Positions 47,774 to 60,735 of a stretch of DNA of 64,000 nucleotides are shown here, in pieces; within the stretch, counting starts at the first letter, position 1, and every line of letters starts with the position of its first letter. Both the position numbers and the translations under genes were made by a program. The notes under the pieces are model-generated. The model saw only the letters and a list, made by a program, of their open reading frames with translations, did no database searches and had not been told where the DNA came from. The stretch is taken from contig CM032807.1 of the NCBI GenBank assembly GCA_019155185.1, forward strand, positions 16,742,506 to 16,806,505. The letters are read 5' to 3'. This DNA comes from Beaufortia kweichowensis. Its lineage: Eukaryota; Chordata; Actinopteri; Cypriniformes; Gastromyzontidae.

Positions 47774-50700
47774 ATGGCTACCAGGTAAGATCATCTCTTT
47801 ATATCTCTCCAGTTAAATGTTAAATATTCTCTTGTCAGAATGTTTACACGACATTTCGATTATCATTACCGAAACAGGTAGTTTTCTACATTTTGAAAAT
47901 GGTTAGATTTACAAATTTTTATGAAAATGTACTTTATTAAAGTCTAAGTATATGCACTGAGTAAAATATTAGCAAAGCCTTTATGGCTTCTCTATTGTTA
48001 GCAAAACATACTGAGGTACCTCATCCTCCCATAACACCATTCTCATATTCATTAACCATTTAACAGCAGTTGCGGTAAAGAGAACTTCTGTTTCGGATAT
48101 GAGAATTTAAGCATATTGTTTATGATTTTTAAATATCTCTTATGAATTTAATATTAATTTAAAATGTAATAACTGCTGATATTTTGCTTTATGATTTGTT
48201 TCATTGTAGACAGTCATCAAATGAGAAAAAAAAAGCTTTAGCAAAGGCCAGGTTGACAAAGTTCAGGGACAAATTATACAGCAACCCAGAACTGCTCGAG
48301 GAGTACAGAAGGAAGGAGAGAGAGAGGTTAGGTTAGGTTAGGTTACAGCAGGTGTAATTAGCAAAAAAACACCCTACAGTGTTAGCAAATTAACATGAGA
48401 GTACACAGACACACACACAGCCTTTTAACCTATAACAGGCCTATGGTGCTGGATTGAGTGTACTGTTCATACTGTGGGAAATTCCCGCCACACTTGCAGG
48501 TTGTGTGACTCTTAAAGTGACAGCAGCCTAATAAATTTGCTGCACACTTAATATTAATTAAAAACAAACTTCAGTTTAAATTGTTAATAATTTTCTTATA
48601 ATTTACTAATAATTTTAATTAAATAATACATAGTTATTTGTGCTTCTGTTTGTAATTTGTTTTATTTTTTATTTTTTGTCTACTTACTTATTTTTTCAAT
48701 TCATTTCAAAGACTAAAATTAAGCTCTACCCCACCCCACAACTTCAGGCCCAGTACAGGATGCACGAACACACACACAAAGCAACAAGTCTATACTATGA
48801 TGATGTGTACATACGTTTTTTCCCCCCATGTTGTGAGACATGCTAATTTAATGTTATGCTTTCTTTCCACTTCCAGGTATGAAAAACGAAAACAAACTGG
48901 CAAAATAAAGAAAACTGAAGAGCTGACTAAGAAGCAACATGAAAAGAAAAAAAAAAAAGACAATGGCTTAGAAAGCTCAAAGCGCTATTATAAAGAAAGA
49001 AACAGCTTAAAGCTGTACTAGACACAACACCATCTAGTGAGGAAGATGATTCACTTCAGCTTATTCAAGTTATTCAAGAAGCAAATGAAGTTCAAGAAAA
49101 TCTTCAAGAAGCTGCCCCAAAAGAACAGCCATTCTTGTCTCAGCAGGTAAATGTCCCAGTAAAAAAAAATTCCAGTTTCCAATTTTGTCAAATCTATTTT
49201 AAAGTTTGACTGAACTTTCAAATGTAGAAGTCAACATTAAAAAGATGTAAATTTATAGTTAATTTAGTAGGAACAACTTATATTATTAAAATATTAAAAG
49301 CAAGAGCTTAAAACATCAGGTTTTATGGTCAGGTGCAACTAATAGGCTGCTGAACATGCTCAGATTGATGACGGATGATGCTCCTGAATTGTTTTTGTTG
49401 AAGTATTCAGAGTTATGATGACATGATGTGTTTTATAATTCATTGTAACACTTGTGTTTTGTTTCAAGTCACTATTAGAGTGAATAAGGTAATTTTCAGT
49501 TAAGTTTCCATTTCAATAAGTATAAATAGCTATGGTGGTTTACACAAGGTAGAGTAACTAAGGAAGTTCCACATCATTTGTATTAATGTAAGATTACTGA
49601 ACTGAAACATTATTTTTAAAGCCAAACAACAGTTATAAGTTAAAATAACTGTATAATTATAATTTTAATGTAATTAAGTTCAACTAATACAACATACACT
49701 ATTCTCAAAAGTTCTAAAGCTCTTTTTTAGTTTTGAGTTTCCAACTTGTATAAACTTGTAAATATCTTTTTTTTTAACAGCGTAATGACATCAACTTAAC
49801 TCCCCCCAAAAATGAGACACAGACACCAAGAGAAATAAAAACATCTACCCCAAAAGAATCACCCAAAACGAAGAAAAGAAAAATAACACTATCAAAATTG
49901 AGGGCAAAGTTGCGCAACACAGAGGAGAAGCTTCTGGAGAGGACTAAAGAGACTTTAAACCTAAGGAAAAGACTGAGAAGACTTGAGATGAGGGAGAGAA
50001 AGCAGGGACTTGTGAACATGGAAGGCAGAGAGGCCAAAAAAAAAGCTAGAAAGAGAGATCACCAGAGAATATTGCCAAACAGCCAGAGAAGATTAATGCA
50101 CAGAATTGTTAGCCGCTTCTTTCATCAAGATGATGTTTCAACTGTAATTAATGGCAAATCTGGTGAAATTCGAAAAAAGGGCCAGATATTTCGCAAGAGA
50201 GCCTTGACAGACAACATGGCAAATCTTCATAAAAGATTTCGGACTGAGATTCCGAGGCACAAACTTTCAATGTCTCAGTTCTGTAAACTTAAGCCATTTT
50301 GGATCATCCACCGTAGAGTAAAAGACAGAGAAACATGTGCTTGTAAAACACATGAAAATTTTGGCCTGAAGATAAAAAAGCTGCATCAGCTAGGAATCAT
50401 AGCCACATCCTCTCCAAGGGACATTGTGCAGGCCAGTGTGTGTTATGACAACGACATGACCTGTATGTACAGGACATGCAGCATTTGCAAAAATAAGAAA
50501 TTTCCCACAACACAGGATCCTTCACTGAAAGAAAACATCATAGTATGGGAAGAGTGGGTTACAAAATCTGTAACAAAAAAAGTTACAGTTGGGCTCACTG
50601 AAGAGAAGGAAGTGAGGAAGGCTTTCCTTGAGAAGAGACATACCTCCATCGAAAAGCTTGTAGAACTGACACAGGACCACCTCTCAAACTTCTCAAGACA

Positions 50701-52125
50701 CATTTACAACATCAAGCATCAGTCTGAAAGACTGAGGAAATTGAGAGAGTCCCTTACCCAGAATGAAGTAGTAGTTCATGTTGACTACAGTGAGAACTAC
50801 GCTTGTAAATACAGCAGAGAAATAAAAGAAACTCACTTTGGGGGTGGCAACCAGCAGGTAACCCTCCATACTGGAGTTATTTATCTCAGTGGGGTGGGTG
50901 AAGTCCTTTGCATCGCTTTCAGACTGTCTTCAGCACAATGCCATAGCCACATGGGCTCACCTTGACCCGGTACTGAGGAGCATACGAGAGGAGCATCCAA
51001 ATGCAAGGGACATCCACTTTATTTCAGATGGGCCCACATCTCAATACCGGAACAAAACCAACTTTTACCTAGCCTCGACAGTGCCATTCATGAGAGGATT
51101 TAATCGTGTAACATGGAACTTCACAGAAGCATCCCATGGAAAGGGTGCTCCTGATGGAGTGGGTGGTGCCTTGAAAAACCTGGCTGACAGAATTGTGTCC
51201 TATGGTACCAGCATACCAGATGCAAACACTCTTTTTGAGCAGCTTAATCTCAATTCATCTGTAAGGCTCTTTAAAATTACAGAGGAACATGTCACAACAA
51301 GTGCCGAATTAGTACCACCAGACCTGAAGACGGTACCTGGGACAATGAGAATTCATCAGGTGAGTGAACAAGATCTTTTAACTCAAAGCAAATAGGCTAA
51401 AGTAACATGAAACATCCTTAAACCTGTAAATAAGAGATGGTTTAAAACTACAGTAAACTGAGTCCTGAAATGTAGTTAATTACTGTGTAAAGGTAATTGC
51501 ACACAGAGTCTGAAATTTTTGTCCGAAATTAGTATGTCCATTTTTAATATCTTTAATATTTAGTATCTTTAAATCAAAATTACTGTTTGTTTCTCTTTAA
51601 GCTGACATCTACAAAAGCAGGCCTTATCTACACCAGAGAAGTATCCTGCTTTTGTGATTTTGCCTGTGGATGTTTCAGTCCAAAACAGTTTGACTTCCGA
51701 GACAACGTGGAGCCAGAAAAGGAGAACACAGAGTCAGTTTTGGAAGCAGGAAAGTGGGTCCTTGTGCAATATGATGGAGAACTGTTCCCTGGCACAATCA
51801 CACAGGTATGAAGAAGTATTTGGTGCTATGGATATCTGTTGTTGTTGATGAAAAATCCTTACATTTATTTATATATTTATTTATTTTTACTCTCTAGATT
51901 GTAGATGGTCAGTATGAAGTTGACACAATGAGTTGTGCTGGACCGAACAAATTTTTCATTCCATCCATAAGGTATGAGGGAGAAAAAGTGTGGTACTACT
52001 TTGATGACATAAAAGCGATCATTCCAGAGCCACAACCTGCCACATCCTCAGCTCGACACTTCTGTGTGTTGCCCGAGATCTGGGCAAAGTACACAAACAA
52101 ACGTGTAAAACACTCAACACTCTGA
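47774..52125 (+). pseudogene. Transposase-like gene with two frameshifts
   Basis: Six exons: 47774-47784, 48210-48326, 48877-49146, 49781-51360, 51602-51805, 51898-52125, with AATAAA at 52347. The N-terminus is highly basic and coiled-coil-like (KKRKITLSKLRAKLRNTEEK). Then come Cys/His clusters (CACKTH; CMYRTCSICKNKKFP) and a conserved core with HVDYSENY, FISDGPTSQYRNKTNF and WNFTEASHGKGAPDG. Candidate catalytic residues are D (codon 50783), D (51027) and E (51126), spaced 80 and 32 residues apart, as in RNase-H-fold DDE enzymes (inference). CFCDFACGCF follows, and the last two exons (WVLVQYDGELFPGTIT, KVWYYFDD) look Tudor/SH3-like. One base is missing near 49000-49003 and one is extra near 50891-50895. 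Related multicopy proteins occur in fish and invertebrates (recall). Confidence 0.65.
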
Positions 52126-52990
52126 AGTATAGTTAACAGATTTTGTTCTATTCAATTTTCCTGCTTGCACCACAGCCAATTAATTAAATACCTTGCCAAT
52201 ATAATTAATTCACATTTGTTTTGAAACAACCACTAATCTACATTGAAAGAAAAATGTTTAGGCACATTGTTTATTGTTTATTCCTGTTCTAATGTTTTTC
52301 TTGAAAAAACATTTTTTTTGGCTTATGTATTTTTCAAACACTACACAATAAAACTGTTTTGAACTTGAATGCATGATTGTGCAAATATTATGTTTTTTCT
52401 ACTTTAAAATTAGTTTTTAACAAAATCTCTGACTAGTATACGTATTATCATTACCGAAATAACTAACCTAATTTCCGAAACCTATGTATCATTACCGCAA
52501 CAGATGTTCATTAAATGTTAATTTAATCAATAGAAACATAGTACTTTGATTTTAAATGCATGTGCAGATTCTACAAATTATGTTCTTTCAGGTTTGTCAT
52601 GTCATTTTGAAAATATGTCAGGTTTCATTGAAAGATTAAAAAAAAATGGTTGTAAATTGTAAAAGGTGTTGCGGTAATGAGAGAAATCAATCAAAATAAA
52701 AAAAACTGTTAAATTAAAAATAAATATTATTTCAGAATTTCAAGTAACTGTGCATGACTATTAATAATCCATTTTTAAAAATGTGAAAATATATTGGCTT
52801 TTCTAACAGTGTTGATGTTTTCAGTCTGTTGCAGTAATGAGATTTTTTAGGACTTATTTTAGAAATTATGTTTAAAAAAGTTTTTAAGTTTAAGTAAAAG
52901 TTTTTAAATTAATTTTCACAAACAGTCCACACTTTGTTTCTAATGTCTAGGGGGAAAAAAAGTTAATTTAAGCATTTTTAAATTTTTCAT
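52126..52990. repeat. Transposon 3' subterminal region
   Basis: AT-rich noncoding DNA with copies of the TCATTACCG-type motif in both orientations (tatcattaccgcaacagatg at 52487-52506; tgttgcggtaatgaga at 52668; tgttgcagtaatgagat at 52828). No gene. Confidence 0.55.
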
Positions 52991-53090
52991 NNNNNNNNNN
53001 NNNNNNNNNNNNNNNNNNNNNNNNNNNNNNNNNNNNNNNNNNNNNNNNNNNNNNNNNNNNNNNNNNNNNNNNNNNNNNNNNNNNNNNNNN
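52991..53090. other. Assembly gap of 100 N
   Basis: Exactly 100 undetermined bases, the usual placeholder for a scaffold join of unknown size. The order and distance of sequence on the two sides should not be taken literally. Confidence 0.99.
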
Positions 53091-53466
53091 GAAAATCTTG
53101 TGTTTGTCTATCTGAAGAAAATGAAAACATGTTAACACATTATTGTGATATCAGTGGAAGGTAAGCTTACAGGAATTAAAATACACATTTTGAAAACATA
53201 TGAATATAGGGTTGAGCACACTGACTACTAAAGAAAAGGTCTATTATCTGTTAAACATCAATCTTCACAATCCTCAACAGCACTGAACATTTTCTGTTTT
53301 CTTCATTCTGTGAAATATTTTAACGGATAGTTTTCACCCTCATAATCCTTCAAATCTCAACAGCAAGAACACCACATAATAATAATAAATACATGGATCA
53401 CAATCTGAGTCAGAGATTATTCTCATTGTATTAAGCAAAGAGTTATAATGTAACAATCAGAGGTAT

Positions 53467-53467
<1 letters not shown>

Positions 53468-53515
<48 letters not shown>

Positions 53516-53544
53516 GTCTCTCTCTGTCTCTCTTGTCTCTCTTG

Positions 53545-53575
<31 letters not shown>

Positions 53576-53582
53576 TTTTTTT
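53468..53582. repeat. (TC)n and poly-T microsatellite
   Basis: About 100 bp of tc repeats with tg interruptions, ending in a run of about 18 T. Minus-strand frames rich in Arg-Glu here are artefacts of the repeat. Confidence 0.95.
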
Positions 53583-56500
53583 ATATAAGTGAAAGGTCTG
53601 TGGGGGTATTTTTGGACTTCCATTGCCTACAGGAAGGTGACAGTGGGACTCAGTCACACTAGTTACAACGATTTCAACAAACATCAAACATGGGTGGGGG
53701 GGAGATCAATCACTTGAGCTGGACTAACACTGCTCGACACACACACGCACAGACACACACACACACACAGAGAAAGTCTTGTGTGCGTGGGCTCAGAAGG
53801 TTTTAGAAGTTGGGTGTTTTATAAAAGTCACATCAAATGAGTGTCTGTGAAACATCTCACATTAAGACAGCTCGTTACACACACATTCACTAATTATGGC
53901 TTGAGTCAGTAATGATGTGTGTGTAACCTCAGCTGGATTCACACTATATTAATGAGAAAAGACACACATATACACACATACAGACTGCAAAATCCAACTC
54001 TTCCACTACTGGCCATTATTAGTTTATATGTAATTATCTGTACAACACAAACAGTGAGAGAGGTATGAGCATACACTACACACATGATCAGTCAGAAATG
54101 TATATTGTGCCTATATAAATATATATATATATATATGACTTTTTGTAAAATTCTCCTGTGATGTGGGTCATAAAGTTGTTTGACAGAAGGATGAGATGAT
54201 GTGCATTGATAAAATAAAGGGTTAAACACCTCCTCTGTGTCTTTTGACTTTCTCTTAAACCTTTTACTAGGTTTAGGCTGATATATGACCAATCTTTTTT
54301 TTAATTAAAATTGAATTAAAATTACAATAGTTTTATTTTTATATTTGTTTTTGCTCCCCTTCCAACAAAGTCATGAATCCCTGAGGAATCTGCTCTTGAT
54401 GTATGAAGCAAAAGATTCATGCAAACATAGAAAGTGAGAGTTTTGTCGTTAAATTCCTGTGAGAGAGACATGACCCCATTAATGTTCGTTCACAAACAGT
54501 GAGCTGTGGTTAAACTAAAGCACATGTGTGTTACGACCTGACGGACCTGAGAACACACACCTCAGCGGGAGTCACAGCAGAGAAAACACATCAACACAAA
54601 CATCAACAGATTCAACAGCATTAAAACACATTTGTCACATGAATTGTTTTCTGTTTGAAAAGAACCAAACTCATCATCATGTGTAACAACAACACAACCC
54701 AGATTTTCACATTCTTAGATTCTCGGGGTAACCTCAGCTCCTTTATATCGGTTGTGGAATGACCTGAAAGATATTTCATTTTGCTAAACCGTTTCATTGC
54801 CTTAAAACACAGGAGACAAACGGTTTCATCATTCAAATAAAGTAAAACCCGTTCGAGGGGCGACGTCGTAAAGTCCACCTGTGCCGTTTCTCCTCCGTCC
54901 ATCCCTCAGGCTACACATCTGTTCACTAAAGCTCATGACCTTCTGCAGGAAAACATTTATGAACAGATGCATTACTTTCCTGTTTGTTTGCCTGAAGGAA
55001 AGCGCTTGACACATCAGTTAACACAATTATACAGGAAAATCTCCTACACAACAGCTTTTACATTAGGCCGGACACTCACGTTTACCTAATAAACATTTTA
55101 CAATTCTATATGACAGAATTGATAAATGACGGATGGATATTATTATTGCCTGGCTACAGTGATGAATCATGTAATAGTGAAATATTAGAGTTTAGCTGAT
55201 AATGGCTGCTTCTGTCATTTTTCAATATTGTGTCATAAAGAAAATGTCATATTAGCAAAAGACAGACATCAAAATAGGGCGATCTGAAGCTGCTATGTGC
55301 AGAAACATCACAACTAAAGTTTCATATGATGATGCTGGAGGGATTCTTTTCAAATCTTCTCATCTTAAAGGAACATTCTCTTTAAAACACACATCAACAC
55401 TATCCTGTACACACACCTCGACATGTACAAACTTGACAATATCTTAGAAACGTCACAGTGTACAGACACAGATATAAGACATGCTGTCTACTGACAGATG
55501 AATCACAGCATTAAACTCTCTCTCTCTCTTTTCCACACTAATTCACTTTTTCTCTCTCTCAGGTTATCTCCTGTCTCAGCATGTGTTTGCTCGGACACTA
55601 TTTGAAAGCTGCCAATCACAATTAAAAGCTGTCTGTAATGTGAAAGCAGAGCTGTTGTATAATCTGGTCTGTGTCGTCTGCATGTTATACACACAGGTGA
55701 TGTTAAGGCCATATGTGAAACAGGTGTGTGTTCATGTGTTGTTATAGATAGATTACGATCCTACACAACATGAATAATGATCCCAACTTTATTTGGGTAA
55801 CTGATCCTCCTAACTGTCTCCAGCATGTGAGAAAGATCACTAATGAGATCTCTCTCGTGTGATTTCTCAAATGCGTCTCAGATTTTCCCTAGTGACAAAG
55901 ATTTACACGAGTCTCAAACTGTGCCTACATTTCACATCACATCGGCAATAAAAGAGAGATCTCAATATTGGCTCACATCTTTCTCATCAATGCTTTCCAA
56001 GATAAATGCTTGGCTCTTTACAACAAATGACTAAAATGATGTATTTTTATTTCTTTAAAAAGGATAAATGAAGTAGATTTCTTAAATGACTGAGGCATAA
56101 CCGATATCTCCATGACGTGTCCTGAGCCGTAACATCTGACACAATCCCGTGGGTTTATCACCATCATCATAATCTTTATGGAGATGAGCTCGCGACACTA
56201 GACACTTTATAGCCAGAGGACGGAGCAAAAACAACATAAAACAAAAACAATATAATGACTAAATCCTCCATCCCACTTTCTTCTCTCTGCAGTCTTTTAA
56301 AGGCCCATCCCCTGTCTCTGATAAGGGCTGTTAGGACGGACCGCTTAAAGGAGCTTACAGCCGCTGCTGCCCATTACCACTATAATCCACAAAGTGCTGC
56401 CACCACAACACACTGTCTTTTTGTGTGTGTGTTCACATCCTCCGCAGGCTCGGAGCACAAACAACCTCCTCTCCCGCTCCTGGATGTTTTAAATGCTGTG

Positions 56501-59500
56501 TGCCACGTCTAAAGGTCCAACAGACGCTCACAGAATCCAAGTGTGAATTACAGCCTAATGACCCTCACGACACAAACACACACATACATCACACTTTCTG
56601 CTTAGCATCCTCTCAAAGCACAGGCGTGTATCACTTTACAACATCTTTCCATAAAGACACAATACCGACCTCTCTTGCATCGCAGAGCATCACAGAAGAG
56701 TGATTTTGTGACATATTTTATAATATTTAAAAACTGAATGTATTTAGATACACACCAGGCATGTAATGAGACATATTTAACACACGGACCTTTGATTTAA
56801 CGACTGGTCAAATAAAGCTGTAAGGACACAAGCTGCATTTCTGAAGAGGTCAAGAGAGTCTCGGCTTCGTGTATCCTATTTGTTTCACTTTGCATTTGCC
56901 ATGAGAGACTGTTGAGTCACGTGATTTAAAGTCCCTCAGCACGAGCCACTGCGGGTCAGCCTAAAAGCGATAACCTGTGTTTTCATTTAGAAACCCAAGC
57001 AAGCGAATCGACGAATGTGCTGACAAACCATCAGCGGCGGCCAAGAGTCTGATTTAATACCTGCCAGACAGGCGCTGTGCTGGAGCATCGGAAGATCCAG
57101 ATTAAAATCCATACAGCCGCATAAAATAAAAGAGTAAAGCACTTGACATACTTGTCACTTATTGATTCTCTCTGCATAATCTAAAAACTTCAACAAGAAG
57201 AAAGGCTGGACAATAGCTGTAAACAGATTGTGCAGCGAGTCTGCAGAATAAGCAGGAAAGAGGCTCTTGCAGCTGCTGCCATAAGCAACTCTGTGATTTA
57301 ACACGAGATCCTCTGACCCGTCGGCACGCTTTACTCCAAACGCTACATCAAATCAAAGTTTACCTGCTTTTCTTCATGTTTTAGGCACAGAGACCGTGTC
57401 TGTATTATAATAGTTCAATACTCCATCTCTTCAATGACTTTCTGCTCATGTAACCAGATAATATATAAACAACCATAACATTATAGCACAATTTTAAAGA
57501 CAGAATCAAACCACAATTGTTTTCAAAGACAAAATAAGAATGTGCAGAAAGGACACTGGTTTTGGCTTTCATTTAGGATCTGAAATTAGATTCACAACAA
57601 ATAAAATCATCAAATACATTATCCTACTTTACTGTAAATATTACACATTATTAAAGATTACTAAATAAAAAATAAGTGTGACGTGTGAATATGTATGGCT
57701 CGTCTGGAATCTGTCATTAGATTACATCTATTCATTTAGCAGGTTATTGAATCAACACCAAAACACTCATCAGACAGATGAGAAGACAAAAAGCTTGTCG
57801 ATGTTCTTCATTCCTCTCCCTTTCAAACTAAACATCACGTCCATGCCAACAACAGAGGAATCAGCTGAAATTAAGCAATCATTATAGTGAAATCATGGGC
57901 TTCTCAACCTTTCTCCACAAACTAATGCCTTGCTAAAGTCAAACTGTAGATCATGTTTTCTCTCGGCTGTAAGCGCGTATCATCACGCGCGGGCGGCTGT
58001 AATAAACGCCTGCAGCAGAATATGCCGTTGTGTCCGGCCGTGTTAAAGTCTGTCCTTTTCAACCACTTCAAATTCAGCACAGCAACTTCTTTAAGTGCTC
58101 TACGGAAATGCAGAAGAAAAGGTTTCTGCTTGTCCTTCTCTATAATCATGTTTCTATGACAGCCTGCAATAAAATTTACTCTGAACGTACCTTGATAAAA
58201 GTGAGTAATAAGACGGGGCTTATGACACACAGAGTCAAACGCTTTTAAAGCTCTGAGAGGAAATACAAAGAGAATTCTGGGACGTTATTGGGTTTTGGGG
58301 TAAATACAGGCGAATGGTATTTTGTTGTATTTGTGGTTGCGGTGAACGTACGGCTCATTGGGCGACAGTGAGTGACATTGGGACGAGATCATGGGGTCAA
58401 TTACTCAGACACAGATGCCCTGGACAGATGTTCATCATGATGATGATGATGATGATGATGATGATATCAGCACAGATTTACGACTCACCTTTCTCTGCAT
58501 GTCCCATTTGAGCTGCGTCCAGAGAAAGAGAGCGATATCACGGATTAGCTCGCTCATTTCGCTCTTCATTTTCATAACATACTGGCATCATTACACCAGT
58601 CACTAATCCATCTCGCTCCTGTTGTTTTTGATTTACTCTAATAGAATTGAATCTGAGGGTTCCACTCTCTCGCTATCAACCAGTTAATTACACAGACAGC
58701 TGTATCCCCCCATCATCATCACCACACCCACCCCTGCAGTCAGATTCAGGATACGGCTTACAATCACAACAGATCAAAAACATCAGACTAACACTTGATC
58801 TTAAAACCATTGTACAGGTTATATGGGCAATAAAACCCATTTGAGCATTAAACAAAATGTCAGGATTGAAAGGTGTTAAGAGGTTTCTGAAATTTTACAA
58901 ATTGCATTTTAGAAATCAACAATAACTATATAATAAATAATGACAGAGACATACTACAGTACTACATTGTGAATTATATTTACATGTTAACATTTAATTT
59001 AATTATTTTAAATCAGTGCTGAAATGGATTTTTAATGACAGATTTGTATATACAAATATCACTTCATACATTAGTATTATATACCTATAATTATTGAAAA
59101 ACACATCTCTTTTAAAGAAAAAAACTGCATTTCTTTTAATTGTTCTATATTTTAACATGAGATGGCGTTATACATACAGTGTGATGGTCCCTTTCTAAAT
59201 TACTCCATGATTACTAGACTTTTTTACTCGTGGCAATAAAACCAGTTAATTATCGTGAAGAAATCGCTCTTTTCATACTAATACTGGACTCTTCAAAAAC
59301 TCCAGAAAGAAAGATCTTTGAAAGTGAACATCTTACAGACTATTATTAAATACAGATGTGATGAATGTGTTTATAAACGCTGAACTGTGAAACTTTATCA
59401 GCTTTTATCTGCTCGTCTGATGCGCATTTCTCCCGGATCAAATAATGAAATAAAGACACGATTCCTGCGGGAATTCACACCATTATAATTCATCTAGCAG

Positions 59501-59947
59501 TAATTAAACAGATCATATAAGGGAGCAGAATAATAATCATAATAATATTCTGAGAGAATAAAGGATTTTCTCTTTGTGAAGGAAACCAACCCGAATCCTC
59601 CCGAACCCTGAAACATGTTTCTTCACACAGAACAACTAACTAATGGATCTACATTCAAATACACTCAGATAAATCCCTTTATAAAAACACTCATAAGATC
59701 ACAGGTGTGTTTTGTGTATGAGCAGATAATGTAAAAGGATTTTGTTCACTCGAGTAAACACACATTGTGTCATTGACTTTCCCTGTGTGTGATAACCTGT
59801 GTAATTTCATCACAAACACTGGTTACACTTCACCCGTAAATAATCCACACAAACAAACCCACACGTGAACTTCTGCTGTGTGTGAACACGGCTTTAAACA
59901 CACACACCTCTCACGGAAACTTTCTCGGCAAAGGCCATCAATCTTAC
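53583..59947. other. Noncoding, likely first intron of a minus-strand gene
   Basis: No convincing coding exon on either strand. There are short (CA)n runs near 53740-53770 and (TA)n near 54120, and (ATG)n at 58435-58463. Several low-repeat, moderately GC-balanced stretches (for example 56300-56420 and 56930-57120) look like candidate conserved noncoding elements, but that cannot be judged without alignment. If the leader exon at 59948 is real, this is intron. Confidence 0.45.
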
Positions 59948-60245
59948 CGGGTGTATTGCGCCCCGGCAGCGTCCGATCACCGCGCAGCAGGAACGCGCCT
60001 GTAGATGACGGTCTCCATGTCTGTCGGGTGACTTGAGAAAGCTTATCAAATGTTTATTAGCTGTTTGTTAATCCAGCAGCTCCGCGCGCTCCATTAGACA
60101 CTCCCTCTCTCTCTCTCTCTGCGCACCTCTTCTCGGGCCTGCGCGCCTGTAACTCCTGTTGAGCTGCGAGCGGCGAGAGAGAGCGCGCGTGACGTCACTG
60201 GAGCTTACGGACCAGCTTGTCGACGACGCGGACGCGCCGCCTACC
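59948..60245 (-). other. CpG-island leader exon of an unidentified minus-strand gene
   Basis: The densest CpG stretch of the window (about 59940-60260). On the minus strand a TATA-like tataaag (60275-60281) lies about 30 bases before the proposed start. A consensus CRE, tgacgtca, sits at 60190-60197, and a strong donor, cccg|gtaagat, ends the exon at 59948. Two short upstream frames start at 60093 (MERAELLD) and 60018 (13 codons), both closed by stops within the exon, so it is probably 5' UTR. The coding exons would be to the left, possibly beyond the N gap. Gene identity unknown. Confidence 0.5.
60190..60197. promoter_or_regulatory. Consensus CRE (TGACGTCA)
   Basis: Perfect palindromic cAMP-response element inside the CpG island. 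CREB/ATF binding is expected of such sites in unmethylated CpG promoters, but function here is inferred. Confidence 0.6.
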
Positions 60246-60662
60246 GACGAGCGCAGACACAATTTTAGCTTTATCTTTATAACTTGTTGTTTCCGCGGTG
60301 TTTTGTCGTTGATTCAGTAGTTTTGTACTCATCACACTTAACACAAATACACAAATGACACATCACACCTGTGTGTGTGTGTGTGTGTGTGGCAGACTGA
60401 GCAGCCAATCACAAAATGCCTGTCAATCATTTGCATCGTTCGGTATAGTTGACATCGGATTGGCTGACATTGTCTTTGGAGGGCGGGACTTTAGAGGGAA
60501 AACTGGAGCACGTCTTATCATAAAGACGATTCAAATGTTTGTTCTGCAGGAAATGATTTAAGTGTTCTTATTGTTAGTTAATGTAAACTTTGCTTACGCT
60601 AAAGATAAAGTAAGTCAGCAACACCCTCTATCTACACACCTTCTAAGAATGTGCAGAAATAC

Positions 60663-60665
<3 letters not shown>

Positions 60666-60733
<68 letters not shown>
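60666..60733. repeat. (GT)n microsatellite
   Basis: About 34 uninterrupted gt units; likely highly polymorphic. Valine/cysteine frames across it are artefacts. Confidence 0.97.

Positions 60734-60735
<2 letters not shown>

Larger units (their letters stand above)
47290..52990 (+). mobile_element. Large DNA transposon, right end lost in gap
   Basis: It begins near gggtgattctcacgaaacca (47290), where the tandem array stops abruptly, and carries the transposase-like gene 47774-52125. A short motif, tcattaccgaaaca or its complement, recurs near both ends: about 47863, 48066 and 48088 on the left and about 52446, 52488, 52667 and 52826 on the right. Such subterminal repeats commonly bind transposase. 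No matching right terminal repeat is present before the N run, so the right boundary is unknown. Superfamily not identified. Confidence 0.6.

Noticed and set aside
11881..48346. Telomere-like ccctaa/ttaggg runs as evidence of chromosome fusion
   Set aside because: Each run is only about 20-30 bp and imperfect; such short interstitial runs are common.
48877..50965. Frameshifts in the transposase as sequencing errors only
   Set aside because: Both lie at short homopolymers, so error is possible, but all 19 vwa5a exons in the same window are clean, which makes real decay at least as likely; left as a pseudogene call.
53423..53687. Arg/Glu-rich minus-strand open frames
   Set aside because: Artefacts of the (TC)n microsatellite.
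54621..54902. 93-codon minus-strand open frame
   Set aside because: No recognisable domain or splice context and no support from composition.
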